Below, piece after piece: positions 1 to 30,038 of a stretch of DNA of 64,000 nucleotides (the first letter of the stretch is position 1; every line of letters begins with the position of its first letter). Below the pieces are notes generated by a model that saw only the letters and a program-made list of their open reading frames with translations, was not told where the DNA came from and did no database searches. The DNA lies in the NCBI GenBank assembly GCA_026261815.1, contig JAMPIT010000575.1, forward strand, positions 41,021,501 through 41,085,500. The letters run 5' to 3'. Made by a program: the position numbers and the translations under genes. The stretch is from Monarcha castaneiventris obscurior. Its lineage: Eukaryota > Chordata > Aves > Passeriformes > Monarchidae.

Positions 1-9556
<9,556 letters not shown>

Positions 9557-9623
9557 TGTTCAAAAGAACCCTGAAACAAAAGAAATACAAATTATTTCTA
9601 CAGTCTTCAGAGTGTCTGCATAT
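9557..9623 (+). CDS. CFAP300: CFAP300 small internal exon (67 nt)
   Basis: This micro-sized exon was found by looking for the missing link between the flanking CFAP300 exons. After the acceptor tttcag, the T completes the Ser codon begun in the previous exon. Twenty-two codons follow, reading VQKNPETKEIQI, then ISTVFRVSAY, and the donor gtaagt begins right after the Tyr codon. This matches the family segment with the pattern S-V-x-K-N-P-x-T-K-x-I-Q-I. Phases agree on both sides (2 in, 0 out). It is too short for simple ORF calling and would be missed without the protein context. Confidence 0.93.
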
Positions 9624-14765
<5,142 letters not shown>

Positions 14766-15020
14766 TTATAAACCTGGCAGGTCCCCAGTTCTATAATGGA
14801 GGTTGCCTTCTCTCTGCATGGGTTCAGGTAGACATTGCATAGTTTTCTGACGAGGAAAGCCCTACTTGATGACACGCTCGGAAGTGCTTCCCGTTCACTC
14901 AGATGTTACTATGTGGTTAATGACAAAAGTTTTCCGGTTCTTGAAGCTGTTTTCTTAGCCGTTTTCCCCCTTCCCTCACCCGTTTTATCTAATAAAAAGT
15001 ATTTCTGTAGAGGTCTCGAC
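14766..15020 (+). other. CFAP300: CFAP300 3' untranslated region
   Basis: A short 3' UTR from the stop codon to just past the poly(A) signal at 14991. No competing AATAAA lies between the stop and this one. The exact cleavage point is inferred as 10-30 bases beyond the signal. Confidence 0.65.
14991..14996 (+). terminator. CFAP300: CFAP300 polyadenylation signal AATAAA
   Basis: A canonical AATAAA 226 bases after the CFAP300 stop codon, followed by T/G-containing sequence. It sits about 50 bases before the YAP1 CpG island, so the gene ends almost at its neighbour's promoter. Confidence 0.75.
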
Positions 15021-15301
15021 ATTGTTATGAGCCAGCTTTACAGACCCGCGAGGCGTAGCTGCAGGGGAGGCTCTGCATTCGGTGAAAGCTCTGCGGAACC
15101 GGGAGAAAGCGCGGGAGGGGACCGGCCGGAGGGGGTCCGGGGCCGCTGCCCGCTCCGGGCCGGGGGAGGGAAGCGCGGTGCCCCTCCCCACTCCCTCGCG
15201 GAGCGGCCTCCCGAAAGTTGGGACAGAAGTTAGGAGAAAAAAAGTTGTGGTTGGCGGCGGCGCTCCGCGGCGGCCGCGGGCGGGCGGGAGAGGCGCGGTG
15301 C

Positions 15302-15326
15302 GGGCCGGGCCGGGCCGGGCCGGGCC
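15302..15326 (+). repeat. (GGGCC)5 tandem repeat in YAP1 promoter
   Basis: Five perfect GGGCC units followed by a further GGGGCC. The G-run spacing could allow G-quadruplex formation on the + strand. It lies about 450 bases upstream of the YAP1 start codon, in the promoter or early 5' leader. Confidence 0.9.
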
Positions 15327-15699
15327 GGGGCCGCCGAGCGGGGCCGGGGGGAGCGCGCAGCGCCCCCAGCGCCCGGCGCAGCCCGGGCAGGAGGCGGTGC
15401 GGGCGGGCGCGCTGCAGCACGGGCTGCCTCGCTCGGAGACGGTGCGGGCGGGCTCAGGAGGGGCGGAGTCGGCGGCGGAGAGTGATTCGGGCGGGCGTAA
15501 CTGCGAACTTTTGTTTGGTGTGTTGTGTGAGTTAGTTTCCGCCGCCGGGACAGAGGCGCCGGCCGGGCTGGGCCGGGCTCGGGGAAGCGCCGCACGGTCA
15601 GAGTTGTTTTGCCAGTTGCCGCGGCCGAGTCGGCTTCCCGACCGAGGGGTGAGAAGCACCGGCGACAGCAGGACGAGCCCGCGGCCCGGGCAGCGGGGC

Positions 15700-16486
<787 letters not shown>

Positions 16487-16640
16487 TGAAAACGCTTTGC
16501 GGTCCAATTCCCTGCCGTTTGTGGAAGGGGGCGATGAGTTGGTGCTAAACCTACACCCCCTCGCCCCGTCAGACAATAAATATGGATGTGACTTCTCCAC
16601 CATTTCAGCACGGCGCTGGGTTGAGTAGGATTAACCCCCC

Positions 16641-16672
16641 ACATACACACAGACACACACACGCACGCACAT
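16641..16672. repeat. CA-rich microsatellite
   Basis: An interrupted (CA)n/(CGCA)n run in YAP1 intron 1. Confidence 0.85.
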
Positions 16673-16807
16673 CCGAAGTTAATTCCCGAGCCAGACGCCA
16701 GGTCTGACGGCGTCCAGGGTCCGCCGGGCGCAGCGCCCGCAGCCAGGGCAGCGGCGGCAGCCTGGGAGCGGGGCTCGGAGCCGCGGGGCCCCGGCCGTGC
16801 CGGCCCG

Positions 16808-16960
16808 GGGGAGGGAGGGAGGGAGGGAGGGATGCGGGGCAGGGCGCGCAGGGAGCGGGGGAGGGATGCGGGCAGGGCTGGGAAGGGGCGGGGCAGCGCC
16901 GGGGGGAAGGGGCGATGCGGGGGCAGGGCCGGGGAGGAGCGCGGTGGGGGATGCGGGGCA
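16808..16960 (+). repeat. G-rich minisatellite-like tract with (GGGA)n
   Basis: A (GGGA)n run at 16808-16832 leads into an irregular G-rich tract in which the motif gatgcggg recurs four times (near 16831, 16865, 16914 and 16950), spaced about 35-50 bases apart. The non-template strand is strongly G-skewed, which favours R-loops or G-quadruplexes in the first intron. Confidence 0.65.
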
Positions 16961-18987
16961 CGGTCGTCGCTCGGCCTCCGGGTGCGTTTGGTCTTTAAGC
17001 AGAAGGACTTTTGTACCAAGACCTGGGTGCTGGTGTGAATACGAGGGAAAGCTAATGCTGTTACCAACTTTTTGGAAGGAGGCTGTGCCTACCTAGTCGA
17101 GTGCTATTAAGTAATGAACTTCGTTGCTAAGCTATAAAATAGGGTTTTTTTATTGGCTATTGTCACTTAATCTGTGTAGCCAGTAAGAGCGAAACTCGCT
17201 GTGTACTGGTGCCTGGTACCCGTGTTGTTAAGAGTCTGTCAACATTTCCATTACTAAACTTATGTTTTGAACGATTTATAACTTGATTTCAGAAGTTCAT
17301 TCCAGGCTGAACCTTGGCACGTACTCTTCCAGCCTAGGAGTTAATTCATTTTCCAAATACTCAAAAAAGCAGTCTGGCCTTCATATAGGAAGACTGAAAA
17401 GAAAATTGAAAGGGGTGGAGCTGAACTGCTTCTGTAGTTTTGCTTGCTTCTGAGTTGCAGACATTTAAGAACATGCTGAAATCCAGCAAGGAATATGGGG
17501 TTTATGTATAGTCTTTTCCCAACTTGTGCAAATCTCATCGTGGTTCCATTGTGTACAAATCTGAAGGGGTAGACATTAATCTAATACTTGGTGTTGTGTC
17601 TTGTTAAATACAGTAAGTGCAGTTAAATAGTTATCGTGTTTAACGTACGTGATGGTCAGACAACTTTTGGTTGTACTTTTAAGCTTAGCCTTATATTCCT
17701 TGTATATGTTAGTCTTCGTCTGGAAAGCATATTTAGTTGGATCACTGTTCCTTGTACCACTCAGTGGTTCCTAAAACATAAGCTGGAAATCCAGCCAAAG
17801 CAAGAGAGACTAATTTGCTTCATTGTGGACTGTCTTTTAAAATAAGACTGTTTTCATTTTTCCTTTTTGTTTAGTTGTGCCACATAAACATTCTGCTTAA
17901 AGAAAAGGTCTCTATTTTCTGTAATTCTGTGATTCTAAGGAATTAAAGTATTGCAAATCCACTTGATTTACTCCTTGGCTATTCTGTACGAGTGTAAATG
18001 CAAACGAATTGGTTTCCAGTTGAACACGTGAAACTTTGCGTGTGCTTACACGTAGATGGAGTGAAGCAGAGCTGTAGGTAAGAGTGTGTAAGTGGGGCCT
18101 CATAGTGCAATGCCTTGTGTAGAGGGGTGTGACAAGGACTGATACATGCATCTCATTATAGATGTCAGTGTTGTTCTGGTCTATCTATAAAGCCAGTTAA
18201 TTGGGAAATATGGAGCTGCCTTTTCTGTTCCATGTTGGACGTGAATTTACCTCTGGCAAGGACGTTCTGTGGACTTACGACTGGTGACTGCGGTGAATGG
18301 GTTTGTGAGTCATTTCTGATTGACTGGTTCAACCGTTTGCTGAAGCTTTGCTTTGGATAAAGCATGGACAGACTCTTTATACCCTTAAAAGTTTGAGTTA
18401 GGAAATGTTACGTTCAGTCTTCTTGTATAGGTTTTTTTTTTATGGTTCAATTTTTGAGTCTTCCTCCGTTGGAACTCACTGCTGCCAGTTGGCATTTCAC
18501 TATTGCTTTTCTCTCTGTGTGATCTTTTAAACCCCTACGGGGGGGCGGTGATGGTGTGTGGATGTACTTGAACCCCCACACCCCCACTTGAAAAGGAGAG
18601 TGGGAAATTTAACTCCTCCAACAGAAAGTGGGTGGGATGGTAGTGAGTGGGGGTGCAGTCCAGTAACAGACGGCTCAGTGCTGGATGAGGTCTGCTGACT
18701 GCAGGCAGGTTTGTTCTTAAACCTGAACTGAGGAGTAAAAACTTTAGTTTTCAAAATAAAGCTGAGGGCTCTCAGCCCATACAGTTAATATTTCTTGACT
18801 TGCACAAGGGCTTTTGTGATGCTAATTAACCAAGCTACGTGGAGGCTTGCTTGAACAGTAACTACTGGAAAATAAGCAGAACTTTAGAACAACTGAGCTA
18901 TGAATTTCTCCTGAAACATTCATTTAAAGTGAAATGTCTTCTGACAGCTGCATTTCTGCCGAAATATAAGAATCTTAATGGAAGTAA

Positions 18988-19251
<264 letters not shown>

Positions 19252-22200
19252 TAAGTAAAATTTCTTTTCACTGAGCTGTATCTCTGGCATTTATTTTATG
19301 TTGGGATATATATTTTGTTTTTACAATCTTAGAATTTGAGTAAATTTCATTGGGTTTAAAATACGTATTTTTAAAAACATGCTCCTGATTTTAGGGGATC
19401 CTGCCACTTCAGTATTTCTCCCATATCAACTCCGCTGTTTCTGAAAACTGTATGGTACTCAGTGAATATTTGTCCTATCTTAATCTTACCTGAAGAATGT
19501 TATCCATTATATTGTGTACTAAGAATCAGTGAAATGAGCATAGTGATTCTTAAACAACGAGACTTTTTGATTTGCTATTTTTGATATTTTTGGATATTTT
19601 CAGAGTTGTCATGCAGGTCAAGATACAGTTACCTCATTTTAATAATACAGATGTAAAAATACGAAGTTAACTTTAGAGAGTATTGTAGTAATAATATGTC
19701 AGGACTTCTTATGTTTTGATTAAGGGCAATTGTTTAAATACACAACCAAAATGTTTTTTGCCTACTCTCTTTTCCTGAGGTAATTAACATATGTGTTTGA
19801 TTGCAGTATTTGTGTTTGTAACTTAACTCATCTGCATTCCTGGCAGCAAAAAGTAAATTTTAGAACTTCTAACATTGTTTCATGGTCCTAGAGCTATAAC
19901 TTTTGCACACAGTGAAGTTAGTATCACCTTTTCTATAACTGAAGAAAAGTTACACGTCATCCATCTGACATCCAATCCATCAGGAAGCATTTTCTTTTAT
20001 TCTGTGCAGTTTTCTAAAACAGCAGGAGCTTGTCCTTCTTTCTGAAAGTGTGCCTACCAAGATCATAATTTGCCCTCAACTATTTTGACTATAATTTGAA
20101 CTTTTTATTTAACAGCCAAGTCTCTAAATAACCCATTATGTGTCATTTGCAGGGTGGGGAGAGGTAACACTGTGTTACTTACGTTAAACTTGTTTCAGCC
20201 GCGAAATACATCTTTATCCCTACCTGTCTTGCTCAAACATTGTGATTAATACGTGCATCTGATTGAAGTAGTAGAGCTTGTAGCTTCAAAAACAAATTTA
20301 CATTGTCTGCAATGAAAACTGAGCTTGCGAAACTTCTTAAAAATGTTTCTTGTTCCTGTAGCAGTGGTGTTTCCATGCACAGAAATTAGCTTTTTTTTCT
20401 TCTCAACCAAAAAGAGGTTGCAGTAGTTGTCGCAAATTATTTGAGCCTGAAGGTTCTTTTTTGAGAACAATCATTCTCTATTAGAAATGTGAAAATAAGC
20501 ATTAGCTGTAGATCTTGAAGATGTGATATTTTCTTTGGTGAAGTTAAACAGATCAGTATGTTCTAGAATATGACCTCTTCAGCAGGCACAAGTAGAAGGT
20601 TTTTTGAACTGTGTAAGTTTATGCCATTTGAGACTGTAGCTCATTGAACCTTGAGGAAAGAACAGAATGAGTTTTGAAATGAAAAGCAAACTTTTGTTTT
20701 GACTGTGTTAGTAAGAGCTCTTAAAGAGCAGCGTATGAAGCATGAAAAATAGGTATTTGATTTTTAAGTTTTACTGCCACAAATGTTTGTTTTTGATAGC
20801 ACTGTCATTTTTACAGAAAATGAAACAGTTTAAGAGATGAAAAATGTCTTCCTGCTCTTCTGATGAATTTTTTAAATTGTGCTCATCTGGGTGAAATCAG
20901 AGTGAAAGATTTATTCTTGGAAAACTTCTTCTACAGTTTGATTATTACCACAAAAATCTGTCCTTTTTCTTCTGCAAGTTTTTTTGTCCTTTCTTGGTGT
21001 CCTGGTATCCATTTCAAAGGGTCAGGTTTCAGCAAGAACAATAAAGAGCCTGAGACTGGAAAGTACACACAAGTCTGGCAAACTCATCTGCATGAGCAAG
21101 ATCATTTGTTCTCAAGCAGACATCCAAAGTAAATGATTGAAAGAGCTGCTAGCTGTGAAGGATGTGTCTTGAAGGGGAAAGGAGTGGAAACAAACCAGGT
21201 TGTTAGGAAGAAAAATAAAGGCTGTACTTTTTGAACCTCTCCCTGCTGGGTCACATGCTGACCTTGGGAGATTTTAAACAGTGTAATGGGCTGTTTCCTT
21301 TTGGCTTTCCTTGGGTGATGGTATGGGAGAGTCTAATGAGGACAGCTCTGTTCACACTTGTAGAACATTTGTTTGTAAAAAGGTTGCTTAATACTATCAA
21401 CAGGTGAGATCCACCAACTTCATTGGAGTTCGTTAAGATTTGTAAAAAGCATTTAAAGTACTAGCAAAAAGTTTGCTCTGTATGTGTAGGAAATTCAAAG
21501 AAATGTAAGACTAGTTTTGTGTAGCGAGTTTGTATAGTAAAAGCTTTTCGCAGTGATGACTGGTAAGTTCTATCTCACACTTACAAGTCCACTAAAACTC
21601 ATATCTTGCCTGGTTATACCTTAAACATTTGCTTGAAGTGTGAGTACTAGGATGTCTGATTCTAAATACATTTAATGTGGTTCCTTCTACAGTATGCAGA
21701 TTTCTGGTGTCTCTTCCAAGTATTCAGCTCTTTTTTTTGGTTGGCTGTGTCGCTTTTTGTTTCCACTTGCTCTATTCTGTAGCCATTCCATGAACAGTCT
21801 GGTAATCAGGCTCTAGAAAGATCTTTGCAGAATAGGTAACAATATTAGATTTTTTCCAGATGTCAGTAAGCCTTATGGTTATAGTTACCATAATATGCTG
21901 CAGTGCAAAGAGAATAATATAAAATTGAGTACCATACTTAATACACTCTGGAATTACAGTCACTTCCACTTATCAGTGGGTCAGGCACTGCAAACATAGT
22001 AGTTTGTGCAAAGAAATTAAAATAGTGTATATGGGAGAGAAAATACTTAATCATCTCTGTGTGGGTACATATATAGATAGGTAGATGCACAAAGCTCTTT
22101 GGCTAGACATTTTACATACATGCCCCATGTGTCCATACATACTAAAAGAAGGTGGGAGTGGTACTATGGAGTTTGAACCAGAACTGCTCTTGTAAATGAG

Positions 22201-25200
22201 TCTGTCATCTGGATAAATAGACCCCCTTATATGAATGCCCAACATATGATTTGCCAGAATTCGGGCCATTAGCATTCATCTCGCTGTTGTGAGTAGCACT
22301 GCTGAGTTTAGTTTCCCGTAGCTGTGATTCTGAGCAGTGGTTTAGGGCCTGCTCACTATAGAGCTGGTAAAGCTATTTTGTATTGATGCTGCTCCTTCAG
22401 TGGAGCTCGGAAGTTAAGGCTTGCCTGGTTAGTGAATGGTCACATCTGACTCATCTCTCGCTGCTGTGCGGTAGCTTTAGCCCGTTCTTAAACACAGAGT
22501 GAAAAAGCCGAGCTTGGTTTGTGTGGTGATGTCAATTGCATTGCTTTTAACCACTTCCTGTTAGCCAGCTGCTGCTTGACATTTCGGTGAACTGTGCACA
22601 AAGACAGGGGATCGCTCTCGAGGCAAAAGATAATGTGCCATGGGAGTAGCAGACAACAGCTTGCAGAAAGAAAAAACTAATTTTGCTCAGTTTTAGAGTT
22701 ACTCTTGGATCATTTTAAGTTAGAGTTATGCTTTTAATTCTTACAGAGCTTGTGTAATACCTCTTCTCATGTTGTAGTGTGAGGAAAAGTTAACTGATCA
22801 TCCAACAAACAAGTCTTGTAATTATTTTTCCTACAGGAAGTAGTTCTTGCAAGCAGTTTATCAACAACTTCCTATTTTTTCTGTGAAGTGTTGAATGACT
22901 TCCTGAAGGAGGCCAAGGTGGTTTTCATTAGTGTTTGTGGGTGTGTTTGAGGTGTTTATCCATCTGGCAGAAAAAAAGTTTGCTGTTACACATTTCTTGT
23001 GCTCCATACAGAGGTATGGCTTTGGATGTTATGAAACCAAATAGTTTTAAGACAACAGGGAAGTTTGTTGCTATGATTTTTGGTTTTGGGTTTTTTTTTT
23101 AATTTCCTCATGTGACACATGAAAAATATCCAGTGATGCTGTTAAATTTCTCTTGCATCCTGTTTTTACCCTTGACTGGAGCTACCAGTATCCTCTGCTC
23201 CCCTCTGCCCCACTAAAGTAATCTTAGTTTTCAAGGACAAAAGATGTTAATTGGAAAAACTGCAGCCACAGCTGCATATTTTATTGAGTAGCTGTGGAAG
23301 AACCTATTCAGAGCCATCAATATGACTTCTTGTGTTTATAATTCTATAGTTCAGGGAAGCTGGTCAGTAAAATAGCAGTATTGTTGGAAGGCAAAACTGC
23401 AGCCACTGCTTTTGATAGGCTTCTGCACTTCCAAAGATCTTTGGTTGCTAAATTTTATTTGTAATATGTCAAGTTAGTTGCGTTTTTGTATTGATGATTT
23501 GACTGTTTAATACTCAAAAGATCAAAGATCTACCTAGAAAAAGCCATGAAGAAAATGGCACTGTGGACACTGTCAGTTTAAGAACGTAGCTAAAGGAAAA
23601 TATTAGTTAAAACACTTTCAAAGGAAAGCTTGCTGTGGTATGTTTTTGACAATTTAGGGGAAGACAATCACTAATAAGTGTATATTTTTCCTTCTGCCTC
23701 TTACTTTGAAGAGTCCTATGAAAGAACAGTGACACAAGTTATTTCGAATTCGCAATTCTACTGAAGATTTCGATATCTTTGAAAGGACCAAGGAAGAATA
23801 AGGGCAAACCTGCCTCATTTGTGTTAGCACTGAGACTGGGCATCAGTGAAAGCAGTGGCACACATTTTCTTGTGTTTGGTCAAACAATGATACCCATTCA
23901 TTCAATATCCTACTGTACAAGGTGATTTTGTAAGACTATTCAAAAAAGCAGTTTAGTAGACATGATTTCAGGTAAACCAAAAACGTCTTGTGGTTTTCTC
24001 TAATGTATTTTCTTTTTATTTATAAGCATATTGACATTTATTATCCTCAGAAAAAAATAGAATTGGGGAAAATATAGCACCCATGGCACCTAGCTGGAAG
24101 TTAATAATTAAATTACCTCTGAGGATTTTTTTTTTTCCTGAAATTAGTTGTTCTGTACCTGTCTTCTTCCCATGGGTTTGTCTTTCATATTATCTCTCAT
24201 AAAAATTGTCTTTGTGCTTTATAGTGTTTGATTTGGGAGTTATATGGTTTAGGTATCTCATAGTACTTTGTAGCACTGCTTTCCTGTCTCCTGAATCAAA
24301 TTTGAGATCAGTTTTATTTTATTGGTGATCTGAAAACTTTTTATTATGTTGAAAGCTGTAACTTTGACCAAGTCTTAACCAGTCCTTTTTAATTAAAAAT
24401 ATTAAAATATCTCTGATTAGTAATAAGAAGAGTCTTCTAATACAGGTTTAATCAGAATTTCATGGTTAAAAATAGATGCTTCTGCAATTCTGCTTAGTAA
24501 ATATTTTGTCCAGTTATATTTGATTCAGAGTAGTAGCCTTTAGCTTAGTGGGTGCAATTACACTGCTATGGAACTACCTCTGTTTTCTGAGGTCTTGACT
24601 TCTAAAGACAAAAAAGAATTTGATATAAATCAAGATGAGTGTCTTCTGGATTTTTATCCTTTTGCCTTTTATTTTTCTGTATGTGGAAGATGGCAAAGAA
24701 TTACAGTAGTGGGGTTTTTAGTAGTCATTTGGCTTGTAGCATAGGATAGTCTGTAACCCATCAGTCACATGATGGAAATTCCTGCTTGATAGAAAGCAGT
24801 AAAATAATAAAAGAATGTTAATTTGAAAATTCCCATGAATGTAAGACTGAGCACTGCTACACCATATTTTTGCAAAAAGCTCCTAATGGGTAAATGCTGT
24901 TGAACCGATCAGTGGCATGTTTAGGTAAAATCATACCAACTTTTATGAGATTCATTTCTTACTCTCTGATCTGTCTCCTTCTGGAAATGAAAAAAGCCCA
25001 GTAGCTTTAAAATTCAAAATGTAAAGCCAACATTTATACTTTGCTCAGTTTCCCTCTGCAATTGTGGCACAACAGCTGCAAATTTTTAAAAGCTGAAACA
25101 GTAAGCAAATTGGATTTTTCATTCTGTCTGGTTTTAGACTAAACCCTCAGAGAAAGTAACTTACTAGCACTGGGAGTGCTGAAATATTTAACATCAGGAC

Positions 25201-28200
25201 CTAAATTAAGTCACATGTAAAATTAAAGCAGAGTTCCTGTTGCTCTCAAAGAAACATGTTCACATATCGGATGTGAGCACTTAGGGGGTGATGCCCAGGA
25301 GAGCAAGAGGTGTTGCTCAAGGCTAAGGTACAAGATTAACTGTTACAACTAGTCTGAGCTACAAGCAGTCTTGATTAAGACTAGACACCTCTCTTCTGCA
25401 ACCAACCAAAGAAAAAAACCCAGAAATGAGGTAAACAGCAACATAGGTCTGTCAGCCAAAACTGGGGATGTTTGTCTTCTTTTTATATGTGGCCAGAGCA
25501 CTGCATGTGTTTATCTTCATAGCTGGGAACAAATTCAGATGATGTAATTAGATTTAGTTTAACCTTTTAAAACTGATAGCTGCTCAGTTCTCGTATTGTG
25601 TCCTTGTGCTTTTATACATTCCAACATACTTGCACTTATTGTTTGTACAGCTCTCGTACACCTATGCAGTAAAACTCAATAATGGTGGAACTTGCTGTCT
25701 TTTGCTATTTGAGTAAATGTTCCTTTTTTTAAGGTGTGGTTTTTTCTTTTTTTTTTTTTTCCTCTCCCCCTTCCTGGCAACAAGCTGTGAGTGATTATGT
25801 AAAGGCTGATATTTACCTGACTCAGTTTCTCATGTAAACTCTAAAGAAAATTTCATTTGGTTAAATGCAGGAAATTTACAGGAGATTTCTCTGAATAGCA
25901 GTTCTCTGGTAGGTGCCCCTGAGATATGGGCAGGGTACCATGTAGTTGGCCCAAGAGAATGATTGATAGAATTGTATCCAGGGAAAATTTAACAGCATGG
26001 TTAGCATGATGGGAAACAAATTCTTGGGGGAATGTTGTATTGGAATGTTAACAGATAGACGCCATGTAGTGGCTGGACACTGTCCCCCAAACAGTTTGAT
26101 AAACCTGAATTTGATGTCAGGCTCTATTGGGAAATTTAATAGATGAACATATTTTTTGTTAAGTATTTGAATAGGAATCTACAGCATGGGGGAAATCTGT
26201 TTTTAATACAAAAATGGTACCTCATAGCTGTTTTTTGCTAAATAAAACTTGGAGCTTTATTTGGAGAACAAAAGTTTTTGTAAGGCGTGACTAAGCTGTG
26301 TCGCTGTTTCATGGCCTCCTGAAGTGCTTCTTGGAGTCTGTTTTCTGGGATTCACTCTGCTGCTGTTTTATTTGGCTTTTAACTAAGTTACTTCAGGCTG
26401 TGTTTCAGGCAAGTATTCTAAATTGCTGGTTAAGTCAAGGTAATAATATAAAGCTGCCTTGTAAAGTAAGACTTTTGCCAGTATACTGCCTGTCAGTCAT
26501 GTCAGTTGCTATGGAGACAAAGCTGTCCTGAAAACAGTCTTGGACTTTGCTTTAATTTTGCTAACGAGGCTTTGCTGTGTCATAGTGAAAGACCAGATCC
26601 CTTATGTTGAGTCTCTGACATGCTGTTTGGTAACTTAGATCAGTGTAAGGGCTTCAGTACAGTTACTGATTATTACACTGAGGTTGTGAAGCCAGTTTTT
26701 TTCTGCTGAATTGTTTTATAGGAAAGTCAAGTAAAGGTCATTTACTGTTGCTAGTTTATCTCCAGTGAGTTCTGATTTATTGAGAGCTTTGTTGGAAGTC
26801 TATCTGCACTACACAGATTTATTTAAACAGTGTTACAACTTCAAGGATGCCTTTCCCTTTCTGATTCCCTTGTTGCAAGTAGACTTTTTGCCTTTACTGG
26901 ATATGGTACCAGTTAGACATCTATGGCTGAATAAAGCATCTGACAACAAAGCATAGATTTATAGGTGAAATGGAATTCTTTGAGTAAAAGAAATAAATGC
27001 AACTCACAGGTGTATTTTCTTATTGGATCTCACTTCTCAGGGGTTTTTTTCCAATTCGTTGTAGTTATTTGAAAAGCTTGGTTGGCAAGTCCTCTGGAAT
27101 TACTTTGATTGCAACATTTCATGTAGTCTCTTTGGAATGGGGAAAAATGAAGTAAAAGAGAAATTTCTTCCTGTGTTTGCTAACGATGCTGTTGGTATAG
27201 TTAATATGGTTAATAGACCTAAATGTCCAATGAACACATAATTCAGTAGTGATTTTTATTTACAAAACTTTTGTCACTCTCAAAGCCGCCAGCTTTGCAT
27301 GAGGTAAGGATGTGAAATATGTACTTAAAAAGGTGTGATCTGATATATAAAAGGCTGTGACAGTTGCTTTGAAGTGTGTTCTATGCCATCTTTAGAGCTC
27401 ATTTTTATATATATAAGAAAAACATGTTTGCAGAAAAAAGTGATACTGTGCTGTAACTGGAGTTTAGGTGTCCATTGACTTCTGTGGTGGTCTTCGGGTC
27501 ATGATGAATTGTACTCATTTAACAGTGAAGTGTTTCAAATACTTCCAGTTTTCAGTGAAAACAGTCAATAGCACATCGTGGTTACAGGGTTGTGTATGCA
27601 AGAGCCTGACTAAGCTAAAACTGCCTGTGTTCTAGTTCATGTATGCAAAAATTTTTGAGAGCTTTTTGTTATGCTGTTGACAGAATTATGTTACCAGCAG
27701 TGTGGACGTGTGTTTCGTTTTTTACCTTTGGTCTCTAAACACATGCACGCTTAATTTCTGTCTGTGTATATCACTTACTTCTGGCCAGTGAGTATAACAT
27801 TTGAACTGAAGTAAGCATTCTCTTTCATAACTGGTATTTCAGGTTTTCACTTTTTATAAGATTTTAATTCTGAAACTAAGCAGACCTAAGATTTTGGAAC
27901 CAAATAATTAGTAAGTAATGGAGGGTGGGAACTTTCAGATTTGTAGTGTTAGAACTGTTAATCTTTATGATTGTGAGGGCTTGGCTTTGTCTTTTTATTT
28001 TTCCTGTAATGACTAATAACAGGAGAAAATCTATTGGATATTTAACAATATCCTGTTAATTTAGACATTGGTTAGGCATAAGGAAGAGAAAATGTGAAAC
28101 AGACCTTAGCGTAAACAGTTAGTTAAGAATTAACATTTTAGCATCCATATTAACAAGGTCAAAGGAAGTCTTAATTACATGCTTTTAAAAAAATAGTTTG

Positions 28201-30038
28201 CAATTCAAAATTGTCCCCATTTTGTATTATGCTGTCAGGTGGGTCCTGACATGATCAGCTCTGTTATGCAAATTTGTTAAGGAACTTGGACAGTTCATTG
28301 TTTTCTTAATGAATTAAATTTCAGTTGTATGTGGTAATGTATCCAGGGAAAACAATTCAGTCAATCAGCTTCATAATTGTGGTACCCATTTTCCAACTTT
28401 CAGTTTTGGAGTAGGGAGTAGGGAGCAGGGAAGCAAAAGGGGGATGCTTTTGTTTTCTTCTGGTGCAACTATTTGTGTAGCCTTTGCTGACAGCTGCAGA
28501 TTGAATCCTTTTCATGCCGTGACGGTGAGCAACTCAGAGATTGTGTATGAACTTTATTTGATTCCTTTGCTCTGCAGTCTTGTTGGAATAGAAGTGTAGT
28601 AGGCTTCTGTCTGTGCCAGTCTTCCTTCCTAGTGCTGTGTGTTTGCTTTATAGTTCCTTACTGGTAACTGTTTCTTCATGTCATATCAGGACCTATCCTC
28701 ATCCTGTAGCTGGCTTTTGTTTTAGTAAAAACCAACAGTACTTGCTGTTCCTAATCAGATCTTGTAGTCTTTGGTTTCTGAAGCTTAATGCCTACTGTGA
28801 TTGCTGTGTCTCCAGAAGTTGAGTTTTCTGTATGAACGCTGGGATGCAAATACTTCTATTGGTGCATTCACCTTGAAAGAGAAAGGTCATCTGCACTTGC
28901 ATCTGGCTTATATTTGGGAGCTGCTCCAACCAAATGGAAGTATGCTGGTGTGATAAAATGATGTGTATGTGTTTTAAAATTCCCAAGCATGATTCATTTC
29001 TAGAACAAAATATTTTGTGGATGATAGTACACATGTACTAAATGACCTACTAGATGTACTGGGCCTACTCAGTGTATGTAGGTCTTGAACTGAATGGAAA
29101 TGTGATTAAAGAAGTGAGCAGTGGCAGTGTATTTGGAAGATGGCTTGTGTTTCTTCTATACTCAGTTTCAGTGATGCTGAAACAATGTCAGTCGCAACCA
29201 TGTTTTGGAGCTGTCCTTTGATATTCTACGAAGTTTTGCTACAAAACCATTTCTGCTTATACTATGCTTTACGTCCTGGTATCTGAATACCGGATGCTTA
29301 TGCCATATTTTTCTGTGTCATGCAGTATGTCTTCATAGCACAACAGTTCAGTAATCAAAAGAGAAGTATTTGGCTCTCCAGAGTTGTGATTTTTTAAAAT
29401 ATTGTCAACCATCTGTAACTGATTTTGTGATACTGAATATATTGTTTCAAATGTGGCAATTGTAAACAGATAACAAGGGACAGTTATCTGAGTCTGAAAA
29501 ACACCTGAGTAATTACTTCAGTGGAAGCTTTCTTCTCACACCAGTAAAGGTTGATTAAGTCTGCATAGACAGTTCAGCATTTTTAGGGTCTTAAGTTGAC
29601 TGGAAGTTCAAAGAGCCATGAATCTACCAAGTGATCTAGACATGGGATTTTTTCTCTTTTTTCCCCTAAAGTTCAAACACAGCCATTAGTGTATTATTAT
29701 CTATCCAACCTAGTACTTAGTGAAGGCTGGTCATCCATCCAGCCTTCTGCTTGAACGCACACAAATGTTGCTAAAGCTTAATCAAGTCAGAAGTGACTGT
29801 TAAGCCAAGTCTGGAAAACTTCCAAGGTTGGAGATACCATATCCTCCCTTCTTCCTATTAAATTGGTACTTTATAAGATTATTTCTCTGCAGCACAGCAC
29901 AATATCTAGTGTAGCTCCTGATGGACACAAAGATTTTGTACAGGGACTGAAGTTTCTTTAGTAGCCAAAAGAAATAAATGTCATTCTTGAGGTGGTATTT
30001 TCTTATGATTAAAAAAAGAAAGTGATTAAGGAAGTTGC

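Noticed and set aside
17905..17940. Possible CR1 tail (attctgtgattcta)
   Set aside because: Only about 14 bases resemble the CR1 terminal repeat and no element body adjoins it.
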